NCBI RefSeq assembly: GCF_025449335.1
Contig: NZ_CP104883.1
Span: 246,001 to 310,000 of the forward strand
Length of the DNA stretch: 64,000 nt
Direction of reading: 5' to 3'
Origin: Bartonella sp. HY328
GTDB lineage: Bacteria > Pseudomonadota > Alphaproteobacteria > Rhizobiales > Rhizobiaceae
In this document: piece by piece, positions 46,903 to 54,457 of the stretch
Layout of the letters: the number at the start of each line of letters is the position of its first letter
How positions within the stretch are numbered: position 1 is the first letter of the stretch
Notes under the pieces: model-generated
Databases searched by the model: none
Told to the model about the DNA's origin: nothing
Seen by the model: the letters and a program-made list of their open reading frames with translations, nothing else
Made by a program: the position numbers and the translations under genes

Positions 46903-47634
46903 GTGGAAAAGAAGTTGAAATATCGAGATCTTATATTGGCTTGCTGTGCTGTCTTATTGACTGCGCCGACTTTGTCTGCGGTGATAATTTCCTTTAGCCA
47001 TGCGCAAGAAGCACCGCAATTTCCACCAGAGCATGAACCACTTGAATCGCCGCTTGAGCCCGATGATGTTGTGCCTTTACGTCCCAATGTTAAACCCGAT
47101 CAAGCTATTGAAGATCCAAATAAATCTAAAAATCTATTGCCATTGGTTAAAAAGACTGACGAATTAAACACACTTTTTACCAGTTTGAAGCGCAGCGCTG
47201 ATGTCAAAGAAGCTCAAAAAATTAGTCAACAAATACAGGGGCTTTGGTCTCAATCGGGTAGTGCAACAATAGATTTGTTGATGGGCTGGGCAGAAGATGC
47301 GGCGCGAAACCAAGATTATGCACAAGCGATGGATTTTTTGGATAATGTTGTAGCGCTTGATCCTAATTATGCTGAAGGTTGGATGCGGCGCGCATCCATT
47401 CATATTCAGATGAATGATATTTCCCTTGCCGTTCTTGAATTAAATAGGGTGCTACAAATTGAACCGCGTCATTTTAATGCGCTGATGCAGCTTGGTGCTA
47501 TTTTTGAAATGACCAACCGTGAACCAATGGCGATTGATATTTATAATAAGGCGCTTGATATTTATCCGCAAATGGTCAAGGTGCAAAAGCGCATAGTTGA
47601 TTTATTAGAAAAATCAACCGATAGAGCCATATAG
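46903..47634 (+). CDS. Exported TPR protein
   Basis: The 243-residue product starts at GTG 46903. It has an N-terminal signal or anchor segment (about 8-35, ending FSHAQE), a proline-rich linker and then three tetratricopeptide units. These include DYAQAMDFLDNVVALDPNYAEGW, DISLAVLELNRVLQIEPRHFNAL and EPMAIDIYNKALDIYPQM. Such proteins serve as periplasmic scaffolds; no partner is visible. It lies directly upstream of the 6S RNA gene. Confidence 0.82.
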   Translation: MEKKLKYRDLILACCAVLLTAPTLSAVIISFSHAQEAPQFPPEHEPLESPLEPDDVVPLRPNVKPDQAIEDPNKSKNLLPLVKKTDELNTLFTSLKRSADVKEAQKISQQIQGLWSQSGSATIDLLMGWAEDAARNQDYAQAMDFLDNVVALDPNYAEGWMRRASIHIQMNDISLAVLELNRVLQIEPRHFNALMQLGAIFEMTNREPMAIDIYNKALDIYPQMVKVQKRIVDLLEKSTDRAI

Positions 47635-47692
47635 CTATTTTCTTAGATATGGTTCAACCGGTAATGCTGCCTTTAAAATAATATAAATCCTA

Positions 47693-47721
47693 TTGGCATT
47701 TTCTAAAACAATGGTTTATAG
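47693..47721 (+). promoter_or_regulatory. Promoter of 6S RNA
   Basis: TTGGCA (47693-47698), a 17-base spacer and TTATAG (47716-47721) form a good sigma-70 type promoter with a predicted start near 47728. Confidence 0.7.
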
Positions 47722-47726
47722 TGGTT

Positions 47727-47900
47727 AGCGGCGTTCTGCGCTTCGCGACAGGATAACAGCATCCCTAGGGCCTTAATGATCTTAAAGGGAGCCGTCCCTG
47801 ATGAGGCCCGTGGGCTTCGTCATATGGCGCCCACCTACTATGTAGGTTCCTAGGATCAAAAATTCCATCGGTTGTCGTGGACGCCACTTCTTTGCCGCCT
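47727..47900 (+). ncRNA. ssrS: 6S RNA
   Basis: The region forms a long imperfect hairpin of about 175 nt. The 5' side has GCGGCGTTCTGCGCTTCGCG and the 3' side GACGCCACTTCTTTGCCGC, closing the terminal stem. The interior shows the alphaproteobacterial 6S pattern, with a central arm around CCCGTGGGCTTCG and GCGCCCACCTACTATGTAGG. Its position directly in front of a 5-formyltetrahydrofolate cyclo-ligase gene is the classical ssrS-ygfA arrangement. 6S RNA mimics an open promoter and sequesters the main sigma factor holoenzyme in stationary phase. Exact ends are approximate. Confidence 0.85.
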
Positions 47901-47998
47901 TTCGTGCCACTTATTCCAAAAAGCAGTTTTGTTAAAATTGTTTTTCCCATCATAAAAGTGTTTATGCTGATAGTGAACGTTTCTTGACGGATAATAGA

Positions 47999-48565
47999 AT
48001 GACAAAACAGCAACACCGCCATGAAGCATTAGCCAAGCGTGATCGCTTGACGATAGATTTTCGCCGCCAGGCTGCTGAAAAATTAGCAAATAAAGTAAAT
48101 TCGCTTTTGTCACTTATTGATGCAAGCATTGTTGCCGGCTTTTGGCCGATTGGCAGTGAAATAGATCCAAGGCCCTTATTGTTGGCGCTTCAAGAGCAGG
48201 GTAAAACAATTTGCCTGCCAGCTATAACCGATAGTAAGGCTCGTAAAATGCAATTTCGCCAGTTTAATCTAGAAGATGAATTAATTCCGATGGGTTTTGG
48301 CACTATGGGCCCACCTGCAAGAGCCGCTATTCTTGATCCCGATTTAATTTTGCTACCGCTTGCGGCATTTGATGCTATCGGTAACCGTATTGGTTATGGT
48401 GGTGGTTTTTATGACCGCATCGTTGCTGATATGAGATCTCGGCAGAAACAACCATTTTTGGTGGGGCTTGCTTTTGATTGCCAAGAGGTGAACTCAATCG
48501 TAGCAGAAGATCATGATATCTCCATGCAAGCTATCTTAACCGAAAGCGGTTTACGCTTATTTTAA
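47999..48565 (+). CDS. 5-formyltetrahydrofolate cyclo-ligase
   Basis: ATG 47999 yields 188 residues. Visible features are GFWPIGSEIDPRPLL, a conserved AITDSKARKMQFRQF and the C-terminal signature LLPLAAFDAIGNRIGYGGGFYDR, used for ATP and folate binding. The enzyme converts 5-formyl-THF to 5,10-methenyl-THF. It follows 6S RNA by about 100 bases and may be expressed from the same transcript, as in many proteobacteria. A TTG start at 47984 would add five residues. Confidence 0.92.
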   Translation: MTKQQHRHEALAKRDRLTIDFRRQAAEKLANKVNSLLSLIDASIVAGFWPIGSEIDPRPLLLALQEQGKTICLPAITDSKARKMQFRQFNLEDELIPMGFGTMGPPARAAILDPDLILLPLAAFDAIGNRIGYGGGFYDRIVADMRSRQKQPFLVGLAFDCQEVNSIVAEDHDISMQAILTESGLRLF

Positions 48566-48699
48566 TAAAACACTATGCGAAAGCTTAAATCGCGTTAGTT
48601 TGACTTAGCCTGATTTTGATAGCATCTGAGCGGACGATAATTGAACATAAAAATGTCAAATATTAAATGTTTAATCCATAGATATTTTCATAAAAATAG

Positions 48700-49212
48700 G
48701 TGTCTATTTTGACCAATATAATCGGAAAAACGATGTATTATGCTTTAAATATTTTGTTTTTTCCTTTTATTTTTATGATAAGTGTTCCCACCCTATCCTT
48801 ATTCCCCAATGATTTCCTAAACCTCAATCAATATCAAATTTTCTATTTTCTTATTGGTAATATTGTTAGTTTTTATTTTTATTATAAAAGTTATAAAATA
48901 ATACAAAATCAAACAAGTGATTTTGGTGAATTTACTGCATTTTTAGACGGTTTATTATTCATCTTAAGCATTTTTTCAGTTGCAGTTTTAGGTAAAATTC
49001 ATTTAAATTTGTCGTTTAATAACGATATATTAGCTGGGTATTACGCATTTATTTTTTTGGCATCAATAGTGGCTGGAATATTGGGGTTAGTATTGTTGCC
49101 GATTTTTTTCATGTGGGTTTTTATACCTGTTTTTAGAAAAAAGCCCCTCATAAGAATTATAATATCAATAATTATATTAATTGCATTGGGGACATATTTT
49201 TTCATAAAGTAA
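48700..49212 (+). CDS. Unknown small membrane protein
   Basis: The 170-residue product has four to five hydrophobic helices and no recognised motif. It is very rich in Phe, Ile and Tyr. The GTG start at 48700 is tentative, and an ATG at 48733 would still keep the first helix. It opens an accessory patch (48.7-51.4 kb) with a frameshifted secreted protein and a DUF1963 gene. I cannot assign a function. Confidence 0.55.
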   Translation: MSILTNIIGKTMYYALNILFFPFIFMISVPTLSLFPNDFLNLNQYQIFYFLIGNIVSFYFYYKSYKIIQNQTSDFGEFTAFLDGLLFILSIFSVAVLGKIHLNLSFNNDILAGYYAFIFLASIVAGILGLVLLPIFFMWVFIPVFRKKPLIRIIISIIILIALGTYFFIK

Positions 49213-49281
49213 AAGTGTTTTGAGCATTGTAATTTAAGGACATTATTATTGTTTTAAAAATGTTGGGATTGATGGGGGAAA

Positions 49282-49737
49282 ATGCAATTTTTTCGGGTTT
49301 TGGTTTTTTTGCCATGTTTTATCTATGCTGGAGTTTGCCTGTCGGCAGGAAATGCCGATAATCAAATCTTGTCGGCAGAACATGCCGATAATGAGGTTAA
49401 GAATAGACTTGTTGGTCAGTGCTGGAAGTATAAATATTTTGCCAATGCGATAACTCTATACGAAATGGACATTTGCTTTCACCAAGATGATATCCATATG
49501 ATTATTTCTGATTTTTATATGGGGGTTGGAATGGGTAGAGATATGGGCTGGCAAAATTGGTACACAAATGGCAACAAATTTATTTGTTGGGGAGGTATGA
49601 TCAAGATTTGGACGAAGATCACTGCCATATAGAAATAAAAGATAATGCGCCGCAATTTTATAGCTGCACACCAGAGGCGAAGGAATGGTTGGAAGTGCCA
49701 TGGGGAAAAACAGTTATTCGCCAAAAAATCAAGTAAG
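49282..49737 (+). pseudogene. Frameshifted small secreted protein
   Basis: The first frame (49282-49632) starts with a signal peptide (FFRVLVFLPCFIYAGVCLSA) and reads through WYTNGNKFICWGG. Around the GGGG-AGG run near 49590 the coding potential moves to another frame, YDQDLDEDHCHIEIKD and onward, which continues to a TAA at 49735-49737. Joined, the two give about 150 residues with cysteines in both halves. A single-base change, a sequencing error or programmed slippage could explain it. No family is recognised. Confidence 0.6.
49340..49392. repeat. Tandem 23-bp repeat with hairpin units
   Basis: TGTCGGCAGGAAATGCCGATAA is followed seven bases later by TGTCGGCAGAACATGCCGATAA. Each unit can fold TCGGCA against TGCCGA. 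It encodes the duplicated LSAGNADN / LSAEHADN segment. Confidence 0.75.
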
Positions 49738-49843
49738 CCAAAATAGAACAATAATTTCAATTCGCATCGCTTCTTCGCCTTAAGTTAGATTGCTGTCCTA
49801 ATTATCTTTTTTTTGAGTTTTATTGTTTTATGGGAGTTATAAT

Positions 49844-51358
49844 TTGTCTGAGCTTGATGTCTTTTATTTTAAAAGTGATCGATATTTCGACCGCGTATTA
49901 AAGCTGCCCAAAGCGGTTATTTTGCAAAAACTCAATGCAGACGGGGATCGTATTGGTGATTTTGGAATTGCCCCAGAAGCGAACATTGCGCTTAGCGAAG
50001 ACTTGGAAAACCTTTTACAAAATATGGTTGAGAAGGAAAATGATGTTATTGAAGAGGGGGAATTTACGCAAGGAGGAGCGAGCGGTCTATATTCCGTGCG
50101 AAGCTTCTTTCCTCTTGCCAGTAAACCCGCCATCAATTTTTATCGTTATAAAGCAATTGCTAAAATTGTAGGGTTTGATTTTGCCTTTCGTTTTACCGGT
50201 ATTTGTTTAGAAACTGATTTTACCGACTATAAAAACGCGATTAAGACCATACTTGCCAGTATTCGACCATTGGTAGAGGCGGAGACAACAGATGGGATCG
50301 TCGTCAATTTTCCATCTCCACAAGGCTTAGCAAAGGATCATGAACAAGAGCAATTTGCAAAAAACAATAATATGAGGGATATTATTATGGATGATCAAGC
50401 TATTGCAGCAAAGCTTGATGCTGCAATTAAAGCAAGTGGCTTAAGCGAAAAGCGAGACACTATTCATGCATTAGCAATGCCTGCCATACGTATGATAGAA
50501 AATGGTGAAGCAGATGAAGATATTGGGCAAAGCCGTATTGGCGGTGGGCCAGATCTTGCACCAGATACTCTTTGGCCGCGTGATAGCCAAGGCTTTTACT
50601 ATAATTTTTTAGCGCAAATCAACCTTGCTGATATTGTAGACAATCAAGATTATTTACCGCAACAGGGCTTAATTTCATTGTTTTATGGCAATGATGGTGA
50701 TGATTGGCATGTGATGTTCAATGTTGATTACTATAACTTTATTCGCCATGACATAGCCGATGATGCCGAAGATATTACCTTTGCTGCCCACAATATGGTT
50801 GGCTGGGAAAGCGATGGAAATGGCGGGTATCGCGGTGTGGTTACAAATAAAAAACGCGGCGATATTGAAGCGCAGCTTGATGAAGATGGGCGTTTTGCTT
50901 TTTACCGCGATGGTCAAAAATTAATGGCTTTTGCGTCCGAACAGGAAATTCCCCGTTCTTGTCAGAAATTGAAATTTTTGCCTTGCATATGTTTGCCCTA
51001 TTATTTTGATAAAAACGTTTGGCAAGGTATTGATTTTAGGCGCTCTCTTGATCTTGCCATTGCCGTAAGGGATGAAATGACCTTTGGCGAAGGGCCGCAG
51101 CATCAGATGTTTGGAACTTATGCTGATGCAGTAAGTGATATGGATGGCACAATTTGTGTTAAAGCTGCCGCTTACGCCAAACAGCAGGGTTGGAATGATC
51201 TTGAAGATGATGATTGGTTTATTCTATGTGCTTTACAAGGCGGCGGTGAAGTTGATTTTCAATTTTGGGATTTAGGTTGCTTTATCATTGCTGCAAATCG
51301 TAAAGACACCATAAAAGGCGATTTCAGCAGAACCTATGCGGCTATCGATTCAGCTTAA
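49844..51358 (+). CDS. DUF1963 (YwqG-like) protein with an unassigned N-terminal domain
   Basis: TTG 49844 has GGGAG eight bases upstream and gives 504 residues. Residues 1-165 form an unassigned domain (LDVFYFKSDRYFDRVL...). A linker follows, and then a C-terminal DUF1963/YwqG-type domain (about 180-500). Its typical pieces are GGGPDLAPDTLWPRDSQGFYYNFLAQINLADI, LPQQGLISLFYG and HQMFGTYADAVSDMD, ending with LLALQ-like FILCALQGGGEVDFQFWDLGCFIIA. YwqG-like proteins are often found in toxin-immunity loci, but no toxin gene is nearby. The length is about double that of a single-domain YwqG, suggesting a fusion. Confidence 0.72.
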   Translation: MSELDVFYFKSDRYFDRVLKLPKAVILQKLNADGDRIGDFGIAPEANIALSEDLENLLQNMVEKENDVIEEGEFTQGGASGLYSVRSFFPLASKPAINFYRYKAIAKIVGFDFAFRFTGICLETDFTDYKNAIKTILASIRPLVEAETTDGIVVNFPSPQGLAKDHEQEQFAKNNNMRDIIMDDQAIAAKLDAAIKASGLSEKRDTIHALAMPAIRMIENGEADEDIGQSRIGGGPDLAPDTLWPRDSQGFYYNFLAQINLADIVDNQDYLPQQGLISLFYGNDGDDWHVMFNVDYYNFIRHDIADDAEDITFAAHNMVGWESDGNGGYRGVVTNKKRGDIEAQLDEDGRFAFYRDGQKLMAFASEQEIPRSCQKLKFLPCICLPYYFDKNVWQGIDFRRSLDLAIAVRDEMTFGEGPQHQMFGTYADAVSDMDGTICVKAAAYAKQQGWNDLEDDDWFILCALQGGGEVDFQFWDLGCFIIAANRKDTIKGDFSRTYAAIDSA

Positions 51359-51418
51359 ATTGATTTTAGGTTTATCCACATACTGTTTGAACCAAGAAAC
51401 AAACCCTATTTTCAACCA

Positions 51419-51525
51419 TTAGAGCGTTTTTCCGAAAAGTGTGAAGCGGTTTTCGGGTAAAAAACGCGGTGAAAACAATGGATTAGAGCGCCGATCTGAT
51501 TCAGGTAGATCGAAGTGCGCTCTAA
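51419..51525. repeat. Mosaic palindromic repeat, copy 3 (opposite orientation)
   Basis: It begins TTAGAGCGTTTTTCCGAAAAGTG and ends with GTGCGCTCTAA. On the minus strand its TAGAGCGC end supplies the stop codon of the glutathione transferase gene. Confidence 0.8.
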
Positions 51526-52190
51526 AAGTCAAGCTGCTCGTTGGCATTTAAGGCTTCTAAATCGCTTTTTGCTTTTTTATAGGCTGAGCGTTCTTGGGTT
51601 CTTTTTAAAAATGCTTGAATATGTGGACATTGGTCTGGAATTATAGAAGATAGCGCTTCTAACGCAAAACTCATTTGGATATCAGCAAAACTAAAATTGC
51701 CAGCAAAGTAATCATGTTTGGACAAATGATCTTCAACAAATGTGATGTGCTCATTTAATCGTGGTTGGCTAAAATTGGCTTTAATACCTGTTGTAATGAT
51801 ATTAACAATTGGGCGAATTAAAAATGGAACTTTTTCGCTCACCTTATTCATAACAAATTGAAACATTATTAAAGGCATTAATGAGCCTTCAGCATAATGC
51901 ATCCAATATAAATATTGAAAAACATCTATATCTTTTTGTGGTTTGAATTGATTTTGTTGATCATATTTGCTTTGAAGATATTCCAAAATAACCGCAGACT
52001 CAGCAATGACATCATCATTATCCTGTAAAATCGGTGCTTTCCCCAAAGGGTGAATCTTTTTTAATTCAGCCGGAGCCGAAAATGTAAGGGATCTTTTATA
52101 GTACTTGATTTCATAGCTTTTTTGTAATTCCTCAAGCGCCCAAATGATGCGAAAAGAGCGAGACCGTTCTAGATAATGTAATGTTAACAT
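51522..52190 (-). CDS. Glutathione S-transferase family protein
   Basis: The 222-residue protein has an N-terminal thioredoxin-like domain (MLTLHYLERSRSFRIIWALEEL). It includes the glutathione-binding HPLGKAPILQDNDDVIAESAVILEYL. An all-helical C-terminal domain follows, with FVEDHLSKHDYFAGNFSFADIQM. This is a cytosolic GST of a detoxification or stress type; the electrophilic substrate is unknown. The TAG stop lies inside a mosaic repeat, so the natural C-terminus may have been trimmed or changed. Confidence 0.92.
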   Translation of the reverse strand: MLTLHYLERSRSFRIIWALEELQKSYEIKYYKRSLTFSAPAELKKIHPLGKAPILQDNDDVIAESAVILEYLQSKYDQQNQFKPQKDIDVFQYLYWMHYAEGSLMPLIMFQFVMNKVSEKVPFLIRPIVNIITTGIKANFSQPRLNEHITFVEDHLSKHDYFAGNFSFADIQMSFALEALSSIIPDQCPHIQAFLKRTQERSAYKKAKSDLEALNANEQLDF

Positions 52191-52288
52191 GTTGCCCTCT
52201 TATAGAGTCTCCAGTTGCATTCATAGTATGCCTATATGTTTTAAAAATGTCATCTAAATATCAGTAAATTAAAGCGCGTTGTTCAGTC

Positions 52289-52337
52289 TTGACAAGACAT
52301 GATTTATCCAATATTCTATCAATTGTTAGAATATTGG
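52289..52337 (+). promoter_or_regulatory. Promoter with overlapping ArsR operator
   Basis: TTGACA (52289-52294), 17 bases, then TATTCT (52312-52317) is a near-consensus promoter. A perfect 11-bp dyad, CCAATATTCTA (52308-52318) and TAGAATATTGG (52327-52337), covers the -10 box and the start site. It lies eight bases before the ArsR-type gene, as expected for autorepression by a metal-responsive ArsR/SmtB regulator. Confidence 0.85.
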
Positions 52338-52344
52338 AATTTAA

Positions 52345-52683
52345 ATGAATACACGACATCAAATTGAACTTGCAGCAAAAATGTTTAAAGCGCTTAGTGA
52401 CCCCTTAAGACTTAAAACCGTTATGTTGCTTGCACAAAGTGAGCGCAGTGTCGGTGAGTTATCGCAAATTGAAGGCGATAAAATTGGTACCGTCTCTGCC
52501 CGCTTGAAAGTTCTTTTAAATGCACATTTGGTAGAAAGACGCAAAGATGGACAAAGGGTTATTTATTCCATTGCAGATCATCATATTCTTGCATTGATTA
52601 ATAATGCTTTAGAGCATGCTTGCGAACCGCACATACATAGTCATTTACATGAAAATCATAGCGATAAAGAGGAATTATCATGA
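52345..52683 (+). CDS. ArsR/SmtB-family metalloregulator
   Basis: The 112-residue protein is a winged-helix regulator with MFKALSDPLRLKTVMLLAQSERSVGELSQ and recognition helix DKIGTVSARLKVLLNAHLV. The C-terminus is histidine-rich (HHILALINNALEHACEPHIHSHLHENH) with a cysteine, fitting an alpha-5-type metal site for zinc or a similar ion. It is preceded by a perfect operator over its own promoter. It overlaps the start of a very His-rich gene by 4 bases (ATGA), so the pair is one operon. Confidence 0.93.
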   Translation: MNTRHQIELAAKMFKALSDPLRLKTVMLLAQSERSVGELSQIEGDKIGTVSARLKVLLNAHLVERRKDGQRVIYSIADHHILALINNALEHACEPHIHSHLHENHSDKEELS

Positions 52684-53039
52684 GTACTTGTAATCATCCC
52701 CAGCATGCCAATCACGACCACGAGCATGGCGAAAATTGCGGCCATACTGCTGTAAAGCACGGCGATCACATTGATTTTTTACATGATGGTCATTTGCATC
52801 ATCCCCATGATGGCCATGTTGATGAGCATGTGATTGAAGTAAGTTCAGAAAATCCCGATGGTTGCCATCCAATTGCTGATCATCTTGGCCATGATCATGC
52901 CCATGTGCATGGGCCAAATTGCGGTCACGAAGCTGTACCGCATGGCGATCATGTCGATTATTTGGTCGATGGCCGTTTACACCATCCTCATGGCGATCAT
53001 TGTGATGACCATGGGCCATTGGAAGTTGTTTCAAAATAA
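52680..53039 (+). CDS. His-rich cytosolic metal-binding protein with internal duplication
   Basis: The 119-residue protein has no signal peptide and is roughly a quarter histidine. Two copies of a 40-residue unit are visible. The first has HGENCGHTAVKHGDHIDFLH and HLHHPHDGH; the second has HGPNCGHEAVPHGDHVDYLV and RLHHPHGDH. Each copy carries NCGH and HGDH clusters that could bind zinc, nickel or cobalt. It is co-translated with the ArsR-type repressor, so it is likely induced by the same metal and may store or buffer it. No transporter follows in the window. Confidence 0.85.
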   Translation: MSTCNHPQHANHDHEHGENCGHTAVKHGDHIDFLHDGHLHHPHDGHVDEHVIEVSSENPDGCHPIADHLGHDHAHVHGPNCGHEAVPHGDHVDYLVDGRLHHPHGDHCDDHGPLEVVSK

Positions 53040-53058
53040 TTAAAAATTTTTTTTAAAT

Positions 53059-53086
53059 TTTGGGGGGTAAGCGATTATCCCCCAAA
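53059..53086. terminator. Hairpin between convergent His-rich and MaoC genes
   Basis: TTTGGGGG and CCCCCAAA form a stem across 12 bases. A-rich and T-rich DNA flanks it on both sides, so it may terminate transcription from either direction. Confidence 0.5.
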
Positions 53087-53135
53087 TGCATTTAGGCCGA
53101 TATATATGTCAATTGTAATGTGACAATCGTATTAA

Positions 53136-53609
53136 TCAATCTTCTTTAGGTGGTACCATAGCAATCGTAATCCAGTCGGCTGTCAAAGCTGGCTTTTTGC
53201 TATTTTCAATTTCAAGCGTCACATTATAATGGAAAACAATACGCCCTGAGGGCCGAATTTCTGCATCGGAAACGACAAAACGTGCCCTTACTTTGCTGCC
53301 CGTTTTGACTGGTGCCATGAAGCGTACCTTGTCAAACCCGTAATTAATGCCAAAAGTTTGGCCTTCGAGTTCCGGCAATGCTTCATAGGCAAGGGTAGAT
53401 AAGAGCGAAAGTGTCAAAAATCCGTGTGCAATCGTACCACCAAAAGGTGTTTCTTTGGCTTTTAAAGGGTCAGTATGGATAAATTGATGGTCATCAGTTG
53501 CATCAGCAAATTGGTTGATCATATCCTGGCTAACAATACGCCAATCGGACAGGCCTACTTCTTGGCCAATTGATTGCGGTATATCCGCAACTGTTACTTT
53601 TTTTGCCAT
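53136..53609 (-). CDS. MaoC-family (R)-specific enoyl-CoA hydratase-like protein
   Basis: ATG 53609 follows GGAGG and gives 157 residues. The hot-dog hydratase motif is present: FADATDDHQFIHTDPLKA and TPFGGTIAHGFLTLSLL, with the catalytic Asp and His. These enzymes hydrate trans-2-enoyl-CoA in fatty acid or polyhydroxyalkanoate metabolism. It stands alone, so its pathway is not clear from context. Confidence 0.92.
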   Translation of the reverse strand: MAKKVTVADIPQSIGQEVGLSDWRIVSQDMINQFADATDDHQFIHTDPLKAKETPFGGTIAHGFLTLSLLSTLAYEALPELEGQTFGINYGFDKVRFMAPVKTGSKVRARFVVSDAEIRPSGRIVFHYNVTLEIENSKKPALTADWITIAMVPPKED

Positions 53610-54098
53610 AACGGCCTCCATTCAATTACCCTTTATTCATCTGCGCTCTGGTTTGCTTGGCGGCAAACCCTTTGCTTCACCTTATTTAAAGTATTTTTGC
53701 AAAAAATACGTCTATTAACGTAAAATATGACAAACCAACAATTTGGCAACCGCCACAACCTCTATATGGTGTGAGGTGCGATAAGGTGCAGAGCCTTGAT
53801 ATCAACATTAAAAGCTCATTCTTTATAAATATATGAGGTTTTCAGCTAAAACCAGATCTGTGTGCAATCGCATAGCAGCTTTATGACTAAAAAAAAACTA
53901 TTTTGGCTTCTTATATTAGCAATAATCTGATTTACCGACATTATTCAAAAATTATCCGCTGATTTGCGCTGGCTATGAAGCTGCCTTCGCGAGCTTTTTC
54001 GTAAAAGCGCGTAAAAACAACAGATTAATTTTAAGCGTCAATTCATAATTAGATTTTTCATATTGTTTAGAAAAAATATAACTATATATTCGATTAAC

Positions 54099-54114
54099 AT
54101 AACCTTATAGTTAT
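54099..54114 (+). promoter_or_regulatory. PcaQ-like LysR binding box
   Basis: ATAACCTTATAGTTAT is an interrupted dyad close to the PcaQ-type consensus ATAACC-N4-GGTTAA of rhizobia, as I recall it. Its centre lies about 60 bases before the predicted transcription start, where LysR activators normally sit. A wider dyad ATAACTATA / TATAGTTAT (54078-54114) overlaps it. Confidence 0.55.
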
Positions 54115-54130
54115 GATTATAATATTTTTT

Positions 54131-54159
54131 TTGACTTCTAATATTAAATTAGTTATAGA
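54131..54159 (+). promoter_or_regulatory. Promoter of the MFS-pca-quiC cluster
   Basis: TTGACT (54131-54136), 17 bases and TATAGA (54154-54159) predict a start near 54166. Confidence 0.6.
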
Positions 54160-54457
54160 AAAGAAAAATGGGAGACGAGGAGTATTCCATTTCATTATAT
54201 GCAAACAAATGACGGTGATTTCAAAACAGCTTTGCAGATAGGTTAAAGTTCAATACTTTAGTTGGTGCTGCCCATTGGTTGGAAATCGCAAAATGTATTT
54301 TTAAAAAAGTTAAATCGGGGAGCCCTTTTAATATTGCAATAAGAGCAATTTATTGATTTTTGAAAACTTAAAATCGATTAGCATCTTGGGCCTTATTGTT
54401 GGAGAAAGGGTGCGGCATCTTTTTTAAAATGCACTACAGTCATCAGGAGGAGACAAA

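Larger units (their letters stand above)
53610..54457. other. 848-bp regulatory region upstream of the aromatic-acid cluster
   Basis: It contains a LysR-type dyad (54099-54114) and a promoter (54131-54159), listed separately. A roughly 290-base leader to the MFS gene follows. Two short frames in the leader (MGDEEYSISLYANK and MQTNDGDFKTALQIG) are too short to call. The first 450 bases show no supported feature. Confidence 0.5.

Noticed and set aside
51370..51380. Single DnaA-box-like TTATCCACA after the DUF1963 gene
   Set aside because: A lone 9-mer of this kind is expected by chance and has no neighbours.
52678..53034. Minus-strand open frame rich in His, Asp and Asn, antisense to the His-rich protein
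   Set aside because: It mirrors the biased codons of the true gene; it has no ribosome site and no independent family support.
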